DNA of 7,552 nucleotides from an uncultured Alistipes sp. (lineage in GTDB: Bacteria > Bacteroidota > Bacteroidia > Bacteroidales > Rikenellaceae), in contig CAAGHX010000223.1 of assembly GCA_900769745.1 (NCBI GenBank), forward strand, positions 1 to 7,552, written 5' to 3'. Of this stretch, positions 1 to 4,730 are shown in pieces. A model generated the notes under the pieces. It saw only the letters and a list, made by a program, of their open reading frames with translations, was not told where the DNA came from and made no database searches. Each line of letters begins with the position of its first letter. The stretch's first letter is position 1. The position numbers and the translations under genes are program-made.

Positions 1-1
1 G

Positions 2-1387
2 ATTCAGATTGAGGCGTCGGAGCGAGAGAAGCGAATATTCTACACCTCACTCTACCACGCACTACTTGCTCCAATCACATTCAACGATGTGGATGGCAAC
101 TATCGCGGTATGGATGGCGAGATTCACAATAGCGGCAACGATGAGCACTACACTATCTTCTCGTTCTGGGACACATTCCGTGCCGCACACCCACTCTACA
201 CCATCATCGAGCCTGAGCGCAACGAGTCGTTCGTACGCTCTATCATCGAGAAGTGGAAGCAGCTCGGCATGTTGCCAATGTGGGAGCTTCACTGCAACGA
301 CACACGTTGTATGATTGGCTACCACGCTGTATCGGTTATCGTTGACGCCTATATGAAGGGCTACCGCAACTTCGACCACGAGGAGGCTATGAAGGCTATG
401 ATTGCCACAGCCGAGCGTGACGAGTTTGGTATCAAGTACGTGAAGGAGTTGGGCTACATCCCAGCCGACAAGGAGGGTTCATCAGTGTCAAAGGCTGTTG
501 AGTATGCCTACGACGACTGGTGCATCGCACTTATGGCAAAGGCTATGGGCAAGGAGGATATCTATAACCGTTATATCACTCGTGCTCAGTACTATAAGAA
601 CTACTACGACCCAACCGATGCGTTCCTCAAAGGCCGCTATTCGAATGGTAAGTTCACCAACGATATTTTCAGTGCCACAACCATCTACCACAGCCACTAT
701 GTGGAGGGTAACGCTTGGCACTACGCATTCTTTGCGCCACAGGATGTGGAGGGTCATATCGAGCTTATCGGTGGCGACGAGAAGTATATCGCTCGTCTCG
801 ACGAGATGTTCGATGCCGAGACTCCCGAGGGCCACGGTGACGTTACGGGCAACATCGGCCAGTACTCTCACGGTAACGAGCCATCGCACCACGCAGCCTA
901 CCTATACGCTTATGCCGGTATGCCTTGGAAGACTCAGCAGCGCGTGAAGCGAATCATCGACGAGATGTACGACGATACTCGCTCGGGCATCTGCGGAAAT
1001 GAGGATTGCGGCCAGATGTCGGCTTGGTATGTGTTGAGCACTATGGGCTTCTATCAGGTTGCCCCTGGCTCTAACGACTATATCCTTGGCACCCCACGCT
1101 TTGCCAACACTCAGCTCAACCTAACCAACGGCAAGACTCTCAACATTGTAGCCGAGAACCTCTCTGCCGAAAACTTCTATGTTAAGGAGGTGCGCTGGAA
1201 CGGCGAGCCATACGCCAAGTCATACATCACTCACGATATGATTACATCGGGCGGTGAGCTTCTGTTTGTGATGGATTCTAAGCCTAACGAGGAGTTTGGC
1301 GCAGCCAAGGAGAACCGTCCTGTGTCGAAGATTATCGACAACAAGATGACCGCCGAGGAGCTTATGGCAAATCCTGCTAAGCACTAA
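2..1387 (+). CDS. GH92 alpha-mannosidase, C-terminal part (5' end outside window)
   Basis: The frame is open from base 2 to the TAA at 1385-1387 (461 codons), so the protein starts upstream of the window; GH92 enzymes are usually about 700-800 residues, so roughly the last 60% is present. The fragment begins in the family segment FYTSLYHALLAPITFNDVDG (codons 13-32). Other hallmarks follow: WELHCNDTRCMIGYHAV near codon 95, HGNEPSHH at codons 290-297, whose Glu is the probable catalytic acid, and GNEDCGQMSAWYV starting at codon 332. GH92 enzymes are calcium-dependent inverting exo-alpha-mannosidases that trim mannose from N-glycans or yeast mannan, usually in the periplasm or at the cell surface. 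Linkage specificity cannot be read here. The ATG at nt 89 is internal, because conserved GH92 sequence continues upstream of it. The next gene is a convergent sialidase-like lipoprotein, which fits a glycan-degrading neighbourhood. Family assignment is very secure; substrate is inferred. Confidence 0.95.
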   Translation: MQIEASEREKRIFYTSLYHALLAPITFNDVDGNYRGMDGEIHNSGNDEHYTIFSFWDTFRAAHPLYTIIEPERNESFVRSIIEKWKQLGMLPMWELHCNDTRCMIGYHAVSVIVDAYMKGYRNFDHEEAMKAMIATAERDEFGIKYVKELGYIPADKEGSSVSKAVEYAYDDWCIALMAKAMGKEDIYNRYITRAQYYKNYYDPTDAFLKGRYSNGKFTNDIFSATTIYHSHYVEGNAWHYAFFAPQDVEGHIELIGGDEKYIARLDEMFDAETPEGHGDVTGNIGQYSHGNEPSHHAAYLYAYAGMPWKTQQRVKRIIDEMYDDTRSGICGNEDCGQMSAWYVLSTMGFYQVAPGSNDYILGTPRFANTQLNLTNGKTLNIVAENLSAENFYVKEVRWNGEPYAKSYITHDMITSGGELLFVMDSKPNEEFGAAKENRPVSKIIDNKMTAEELMANPAKH

Positions 1388-1409
1388 GATTTTTCAGACA
1401 AAAGATAAA

Positions 1410-1453
1410 AATAAGGGTTGTCCAACACTAACGTCGGATAACCCTTATTTTTT
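1410..1453. terminator. Intrinsic terminator between convergent genes, probably bidirectional
   Basis: Arms 1410-1423 and 1436-1449 pair over 14 positions with a single G-U wobble around a 12-nt loop. On the plus strand the stem runs into six T (1448-1453). On the minus strand the A-rich bases 1401-1411 give a T-rich tail. It lies 22 nt after the GH92 stop and 28 nt beyond the stop of the convergent lipoprotein gene, so one hairpin can end both transcripts. Confidence 0.85.
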
Positions 1454-1461
1454 GCAGAACA

Positions 1462-1487
1462 GCGCAATTACTTGGCGCAATTACTTC
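1462..1487. repeat. 13-bp tandem duplication spanning a stop codon
   Basis: Two adjacent copies, 1462-1474 and 1475-1487, differ only in the last base (gcgcaattacttg and gcgcaattacttc). The second copy contains the stop codon of the minus-strand lipoprotein gene, so the duplicate lies just downstream of that gene and leaves its protein unchanged. Confidence 0.8.
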
Positions 1488-2563
1488 AAGTAACAATAGA
1501 TACCCGTATTGGCCGATTCGCCTGCATAAAACGTCGCCACCTGCATATCGCCAAACTCGCAGGCGCTCACATTGCCTGCATCATAACCCTTGTTCTTTGT
1601 CACAAGGATTGTAGCCGCTGGCCAGCCCGATGGATTATTCCAAATCTTATCCGATGCAATCTCTCTATACTCCAAATCGCCTGTGGCTCGGTTATATATG
1701 TAGAGAGAAACCCTGTCGCTCTTGGCATCGTAAATAATCTTAGGCGTATTGCCATACTGCTCGATATTTGTGAGTTTTCGTGTCCAGGTGTGGCCATAGT
1801 CCGACGACTCCATCTGCCACATCGCAGCCGAGCCTTTGCCCTCGTATCTTCCTACAACCAATATCTTACCATCGCCCAGATAGGCTGCCGACATCTCCAT
1901 TGGACAGCACTCCTCGGCCACCTGCTCGACAACCACTCTTTCCCACGTAACGCCATTATCCTTACTTACAATATAGCCCCACGAGCGAGGGTCGCCATAA
2001 GTGCCGTAAAATGCCATCAAGCCTCTCTTCGGAATGCTGATAATATCGCCACAATGCCCCAATGGCTGGGTGTGAGGTATAGTTGAAATCTTCTCAAACT
2101 CTACTCCGTCGGCTGTTCTATACATCTCATAATATGCGTTAGGATTAGAGAAAAATCCCACGCGAATAATGAAAATAAGATTGCCTTTCTCATCATTACC
2201 GCATCCCGTAACACCATCACGCATATTGGGCGTATCAATCACCTTTCCGCTTGGCACCCAATTGATTCCATCCGCCGAAGTAGAGGCATAAATCGCTCCC
2301 ACACCATTATGTGGGTCATTGTGCTGCAACGCCTTTACATAAGCATTGACCAACTTGCCACCAGCCTTGCCGATGCGAGGCCAGCAGGTATATTGGTGCG
2401 GTGCGGCCACCGTATATAGTCTGTTCCTTAACGAGTTTGGAACCACCTTCGACACCTTGTCAATCTTCTTGCTTCGCACCCTCGCTCCATCACTATTTTT
2501 ACCAACGCCCGAACAAGAGGCAAGCACCATCGACAAAACAGCCAACCACAAAATTTTCTTCAT
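1481..2563 (-). CDS. Sialidase-like (BNR/Asp-box) beta-propeller lipoprotein
   Basis: A 360-residue protein. The ATG at 2563 is preferred over one 12 codons upstream because it begins directly with a lipoprotein signal peptide (MKKILWLAVLSMVLASC), with lipobox LASC and Cys17 as the lipidated residue. The mature part shows Asp-box hairpins: two canonical SxDxGxTW copies at residues 200-207 and 253-260, a shorter variant at 96-102 and a degenerate one near 148-156. This is the signature of six-bladed sialidase-type propellers. A WPRIG segment at 61-65 sits where sialidases carry their (F/Y)RIP arginine motif, but the match is imperfect, so hydrolysis of sialic acid is not assured; it could act on another sugar or only bind glycans. 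It would sit in the outer or inner membrane by its lipid anchor. It converges on the GH92 gene, so it has its own promoter, which I could not place. Fold is confident; substrate is unknown. Confidence 0.85.
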   Translation of the reverse strand: MKKILWLAVLSMVLASCSGVGKNSDGARVRSKKIDKVSKVVPNSLRNRLYTVAAPHQYTCWPRIGKAGGKLVNAYVKALQHNDPHNGVGAIYASTSADGINWVPSGKVIDTPNMRDGVTGCGNDEKGNLIFIIRVGFFSNPNAYYEMYRTADGVEFEKISTIPHTQPLGHCGDIISIPKRGLMAFYGTYGDPRSWGYIVSKDNGVTWERVVVEQVAEECCPMEMSAAYLGDGKILVVGRYEGKGSAAMWQMESSDYGHTWTRKLTNIEQYGNTPKIIYDAKSDRVSLYIYNRATGDLEYREIASDKIWNNPSGWPAATILVTKNKGYDAGNVSACEFGDMQVATFYAGESANTGIYCYLK

Positions 2564-2692
2564 ATCTTTATAATATTTGTTTTCTACCCAATTTTTCACT
2601 CGGCACTAAGTGAACAATTCGCCAAAGCCGAGCGATTCTTTGGTATAAAGATACAGATTTTATTGTGAATATGTCCTGCGGGACGAAATATT

Positions 2693-2724
2693 TTAGGGGA
2701 CTAAAATAGTCCCCTAATTTTTTT
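2693..2724 (+). terminator. Strong plus-strand intrinsic terminator with no upstream plus-strand gene
   Basis: A perfect 11-bp stem (2693-2703 with 2707-2717, sequence TTAGGGGACTA and its complement) closes an AAA loop and is followed directly by seven T (2718-2724). It lies in the divergent gap between the lipoprotein gene (-) and membrane gene A (+), upstream of A's promoter, so it cannot end A. A small GTCC-TGCG-GGAC hairpin lies at 2673-2684. It may insulate A from antisense transcription of the lipoprotein region, or end a small RNA. Confidence 0.75.
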
Positions 2725-2749
2725 ACGTACAAAAATTTTGTCAAAATTG

Positions 2750-2781
2750 CTTGTCTTTTTGTAAAGTTTGTTTTACATTTG
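2750..2781 (+). promoter_or_regulatory. Bacteroidota-type promoter for the membrane protein/HTH operon
   Basis: A perfect TAnnTTTG -7 element (TACATTTG, 2774-2781) has a CTTG -33 element at 2750-2753, with 20 nt between them, which fits the Bacteroidota housekeeping sigma factor. Transcription would begin near 2788, about 47 nt before the ATG of gene A. No comparable promoter is visible between A, B, C and the HTH gene, so they are probably one operon. Confidence 0.65.
2760..2777. promoter_or_regulatory. Inverted repeat TGTAAA-N6-TTTACA over the -7 element, candidate operator
   Basis: Perfect 6-bp arms (2760-2765 and 2772-2777) surround a 6-bp spacer; the right arm runs into the -7 element. 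A dyad of this size is typical for dimeric XRE/Cro-family repressors, and the last gene of the operon encodes one, so autoregulation is the simplest reading. Binding is inferred. A second short dyad (ACAAAA-A-TTTTGT) lies upstream at 2729-2741. Confidence 0.45.
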
Positions 2782-2834
2782 CACTGTATTCGAGTACACA
2801 ACCAACTATTGTCAAACAAAAAACTAAGAAAAAA

Positions 2835-3335
2835 ATGAAAAGTAGATCTTCTTTCGACCTCATTGGCTGCATCAAAGGCTCTGTCAAAAATTGGCTTCTA
2901 CCCCACCCTTTCAAAATCGTAGGACAAATCCTGCTATTGGTCGTGCTACTCGCATTGGTAGCCACAATATTTTTCACACAGAACTCTGTGGCTTCGGGCG
3001 ATGTCACAATCGACTCACTGAGCATATCGGTTTGGCAAAGAGCCATCAGCATTGCACTCTATCTCGCTATATTCCTTATCACCTGCTCACGCGAGAAGTG
3101 CGAGGATGAGATGACCGCCGCACTACGTGGCGAGACACTCAAAGAGATTTGCTATCTGGTGCTACTTGTCTGGGTTGTGGCACGCATCGTTGTAACGTGC
3201 GCTACCGACTACGCCCCCACCATTACGCACGACGACCCAATACTCGCACCATTCATCATCTGGGCACTGTATTATGGTCGCTTCGAGCGTAAAATGAAGG
3301 CTCTGCGCCGCCAAAGCCGCGAGTTCAACCTATAG
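2835..3335 (+). CDS. Membrane protein A, four predicted helices, EDEM-motif family
   Basis: A 166-residue protein of no function I recognise. The ATG at 2835 is chosen because the promoter at 2750-2781 places the transcript start near 2788, downstream of the only earlier in-frame start (a TTG at 2751). Predicted helices are at about 28-48, 67-84, 104-123 and 134-148, with a basic C-terminus. Between helices 2 and 3 lies TCSREKCEDEM (83-93), matching TCSREKVEDEM in gene C and SKQRVEDEM in gene B. The segment LLPHPFKIVG (21-30) before helix 1 matches LLFPHSFKRIG of C. Compared with B and C it has about 17 extra N-terminal residues. It is first in the operon, 55 nt before B. Its last 11 codons and stop, with the spacer, are repeated upstream of gene C. 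No Shine-Dalgarno is visible, only an A-rich leader, as is usual in the phylum. Helix positions are by eye. Confidence 0.75.
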   Translation: MKSRSSFDLIGCIKGSVKNWLLPHPFKIVGQILLLVVLLALVATIFFTQNSVASGDVTIDSLSISVWQRAISIALYLAIFLITCSREKCEDEMTAALRGETLKEICYLVLLVWVVARIVVTCATDYAPTITHDDPILAPFIIWALYYGRFERKMKALRRQSREFNL

Positions 3336-3412
3336 CCGAGCGTTGGCCACCAAACGACTATTACAAGATTAACAACAAAACAATCACACTATGAAAACAC
3401 TACTTCTTCCTC
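3304..3412 (+). repeat. 109-bp direct repeat, copy 1 (end of A, spacer, start of B)
   Basis: Identical to 3989-4097 except at three positions (97% identity, no gaps, offset 685 bp). This copy covers the last codons and stop of gene A, the A-B spacer, and the first 22 bases of gene B. Similarity falls away immediately after it, inside the coding region. It marks one end of a tandem duplication. Confidence 0.95.
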
Positions 3413-3951
3413 GCATCTGCCGAATTATCGGAGTTGTAATTTGGGCTGGTGCTATTTTACTGGGAATGGGACTAATCTACGATTGGGTACACACCACTCC
3501 TGAATGGGCTAATGTGATGCTTCTTACGAAGTTTCAAGAGGCGGACTTTGAGTTCCCTACTTGGTCACGCCTTATCTATGACCGAGTGCAGACCACTGCT
3601 CCCAATGGGGAGCTAATCTGGTACGGAGGCACAACAGCATACCACTTTAACGCGCTCATCACTTTTGCAATTTGCATCGGCGCTGCACTGATATTTTTCT
3701 CGAAGCAACGAGTTGAAGATGAGATGAGCCAGCAGGAGCGCCTGCGCTCGCTTGCAATTGCCTTAGGCATCGACATTGTACTATTTATCTTATCCTATGT
3801 AAGCGCATTCCTACCAAGTGGAGCGCCAACTTTCCTTGTGCAAATTGCGGCTAATAACTTTGCGATATTTATGATACTATTACCTGCGGTATATCTTACC
3901 CGTCAATGGATTCTGAGTCGCAGCTGCAACAAAGAGGAGATAATTTTATAA
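3391..3951 (+). CDS. Membrane protein B, four predicted helices, EDEM-motif family with enlarged outer loop
   Basis: A 186-residue paralogue of A and C, function unknown. Predicted helices are at about 11-30, 86-103, 121-141 and 149-170. The shared motif SKQRVEDEMSQQERLRSL (104-121) follows helix 2 and should face the cytoplasm. Against C (131 residues) the main difference is a loop of about 55 residues between helices 1 and 2, predicted to lie outside. It contains LIYDWVHTT (28-36) and LIYDRVQTT (61-69), an apparent internal repeat 99 bp apart. The first 22 bases of the gene are nearly identical to those of C, but by eye the proteins are only about one third identical, concentrated at the N-terminus and around VEDEM. 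The start lacks a Shine-Dalgarno sequence. The gene ends 17 nt before a remnant of the HTH gene start. It may be a sensor variant of C; this is inference. Confidence 0.75.
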   Translation: MKTLLLPRICRIIGVVIWAGAILLGMGLIYDWVHTTPEWANVMLLTKFQEADFEFPTWSRLIYDRVQTTAPNGELIWYGGTTAYHFNALITFAICIGAALIFFSKQRVEDEMSQQERLRSLAIALGIDIVLFILSYVSAFLPSGAPTFLVQIAANNFAIFMILLPAVYLTRQWILSRSCNKEEIIL

Positions 3952-3956
3952 CCAAC

Positions 3957-3992
3957 AAGGAGTTGAAGATGAACAATAAGCTAAGGGTTGCG
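3957..3992 (+). repeat. Remnant of the HTH gene start, copy of 4449-4484
   Basis: Thirty-six bases with two mismatches to 4449-4484, covering the Shine-Dalgarno AAGGAG, the ATG (3969) and the first eight codons (MNNKLRVA, against MNNKIRVA in the intact gene). It stops where the 109-bp repeat begins at 3989. The two original sequences share TGCGC at the joint (3989-3993), a microhomology junction. Before the event an HTH gene therefore followed B directly. Confidence 0.9.
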
Positions 3993-4079
3993 CCGCCAAA
4001 GCCACGAGTTCAACCTATAGCCGAGCGTTGGTCACCAAACGACTATTACAAGATTAACAACAAAACAATCACACTATGA
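3969..4079 (+). CDS. 36-codon chimeric ORF created by the duplication, possible leader peptide for gene C
   Basis: An ATG at 3969 with AAGGAG six bases upstream, one of the few clear Shine-Dalgarno sequences in the window, opens a 36-codon frame. It begins MNNKLRVA, the true start of the HTH protein, then reads through the copied end of gene A in a different frame and ends in KINNKTITL. Its TGA (4077-4079) overlaps the ATG of gene C (4076) as ATGA, a classic coupling arrangement. The product lacks a helix-turn-helix and is probably not functional as a protein, but its translation could deliver ribosomes to gene C, whose own start has no Shine-Dalgarno. It could equally be a silent scar. Confidence 0.4.
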   Translation: MNNKLRVAPPKPRVQPIAERWSPNDYYKINNKTITL

Positions 4080-4097
4080 AAACACTACTTTTTCCTC
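3989..4097 (+). repeat. 109-bp direct repeat, copy 2 (copied end of A, spacer, start of C)
   Basis: Second copy of 3304-3412, with three substitutions (at 4005, 4032 and 4090). Here the end of gene A is only a fragment joined to the HTH remnant, and the repeat ends 22 bases into gene C. Because both the leader and the first codons are shared, B and C have practically the same translation start region. Confidence 0.95.
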
Positions 4098-4471
4098 ACA
4101 GTTTCAAGCGAATTGGCTGGCTGATTTTCGCCATTTCGGCCGCAATAGGAGCTTATATTTGGTTTGCAGACTACACAGATTCCTATCTGCTCAACAACAT
4201 CGCAATCATCGGCATCAGCATCGGAGCTATCCTCTCGACCTGCTCGCGCGAAAAGGTTGAAGATGAGATGATTCAGCAGATTAGACTCAACTCGCTCCTC
4301 ATTGCACTTTACATCAACTATGCAATTCTTATCGTATGCTCACTTACGATTTACGATTTGGATTTCCTGAATGTAATGCTGTATAATATGTTCACTATTT
4401 TGCTTATCTTTATGGCGGTTTACCATTGGAAGATATGGCGAGCAAAGAAAGGAGTTGAAGATGAACAATAA
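4076..4471 (+). CDS. Membrane protein C, four predicted helices, EDEM-motif family
   Basis: A 131-residue protein of unknown function, the shortest of the three paralogues. Predicted helices lie at about 12-31, 39-55, 72-93 and 97-117, with a short outer loop between the first two. TCSREKVEDEMIQQIRLNSL (55-74) follows helix 2; the charged stretch is nearly the same as in A and matches VEDEM-QQ-RL-SL in B. The C-terminus ends in GVEDEQ, repeating the VEDE tetrapeptide because the HTH gene's Shine-Dalgarno and start are read in this frame. The stop overlaps the HTH gene by 11 nt, so the two are probably translationally coupled and work together. The start sits in the copied leader and overlaps the chimeric ORF as ATGA. 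Small multi-helix membrane proteins encoded beside XRE regulators are common in bacteria and archaea, usually uncharacterised; I do not assign this one to a named family. Confidence 0.75.
   Translation: MKTLLFPHSFKRIGWLIFAISAAIGAYIWFADYTDSYLLNNIAIIGISIGAILSTCSREKVEDEMIQQIRLNSLLIALYINYAILIVCSLTIYDLDFLNVMLYNMFTILLIFMAVYHWKIWRAKKGVEDEQ
4446..4454 (+). promoter_or_regulatory. Strong Shine-Dalgarno of the HTH gene
   Basis: AGAAAGGAG, inside the end of gene C, lies six bases before the ATG at 4461. Other starts in this window have only A-rich leaders, as expected in Bacteroidota, so this site stands out. It supports ATG 4461 over a TTG two codons earlier, and it exists in a second copy (3957-3962). 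Confidence 0.6.
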
Positions 4472-4661
4472 GATAAGAGTTGCGCGTGCCGAAGCGCGTA
4501 TGACACAACAACAACTGGCCGAGGCGGCAGGCGTGAGTCGCCAGACCATCAACGCCATCGAGAGTGGCAAGTTCGTGCCATCTACGGTGTTGGCCCTAAA
4601 GATGGCCAAGATATTCAACCGCCCCGTCGAGGAGATTTTTCAGTTGGACGACGAGGATTAA
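4461..4661 (+). CDS. XRE/Cro-family helix-turn-helix regulator, 66 residues
   Basis: A one-domain DNA-binding protein. The HTH core spans about 16-36: TQQQLAEAAG forms helix 2 and SRQTINAIESGK the recognition helix. The typical ending PSTVLALKMAKIFNRPVEEIFQL follows, with an acidic tail DDED. Length and sequence match the many small stand-alone XRE regulators of about 65-70 residues found next to small membrane protein genes. It has no sensor domain, so a signal would have to come from a partner, most simply the membrane proteins of its own operon. The ATG at 4461 overlaps the end of gene C by 11 nt and has a strong Shine-Dalgarno. It probably acts as a dimer on a dyad such as 2760-2777, repressing its own operon (inference). 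A second copy of its first eight codons survives at 3969-3992. Family is certain; target and partner are inferred. Confidence 0.92.
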   Translation: MNNKIRVARAEARMTQQQLAEAAGVSRQTINAIESGKFVPSTVLALKMAKIFNRPVEEIFQLDDED

Positions 4662-4670
4662 CATTAGTAC

Positions 4671-4709
4671 AAAACAGGCTGCACAACACAAAGTTGGCAG
4701 CCTGTTTTT
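4671..4709 (+). terminator. Intrinsic terminator after the HTH gene
   Basis: Arms 4671-4682 (AAAACAGGCTGC) and 4697-4708 are perfectly complementary, a further CAAC/GTTG pairing lies inside (4684-4687 with 4693-4696), and the T-run is 4705-4709. It starts 9 nt after the HTH stop. On the opposite strand four T follow the stem, so it may also help to end the convergent folate gene. Confidence 0.88.
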
Positions 4710-4730
4710 CCATATGCAACGATGTATAAT

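Noticed and set aside
62..947. Overlapping reading frames on both strands inside the GH92 gene (for example 62-379 minus, 488-892 minus, 498-947 plus)
   Set aside because: They lie in a region whose true frame encodes recognisable GH92 motifs throughout; they have no family features and reflect codon bias.
1472..2086. 204-codon plus-strand frame opposite the lipoprotein gene
   Set aside because: The minus-strand frame has a signal peptide and Asp-boxes; the plus frame has no recognisable domain or start signals.
2644..2653. Minus-strand TATCTTTA as -7 element for the lipoprotein gene
   Set aside because: It lacks the final G of TAnnTTTG and there is no TTG-like -33 element at 19-21 nt, so it is too weak to list.
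2751..2834. TTG start at 2751 giving membrane protein A 28 extra residues
   Set aside because: This region contains the promoter; the predicted transcript begins near 2788, and the ATG at 2835 matches the family layout better.
3304..4097. The 109-bp repeats as insertion sequence ends, attachment sites or a CRISPR array
   Set aside because: There is no transposase or integrase, no target-site pattern and only two copies; they are explained by tandem duplication of gene segments.
2835..4661. Reading the A-B-C-HTH operon as a classical toxin-antitoxin system
   Set aside because: No known toxin fold, and the HTH protein has no toxin-binding tail. Three membrane paralogues in one operon fit signalling better, though a membrane-acting toxin cannot be excluded.
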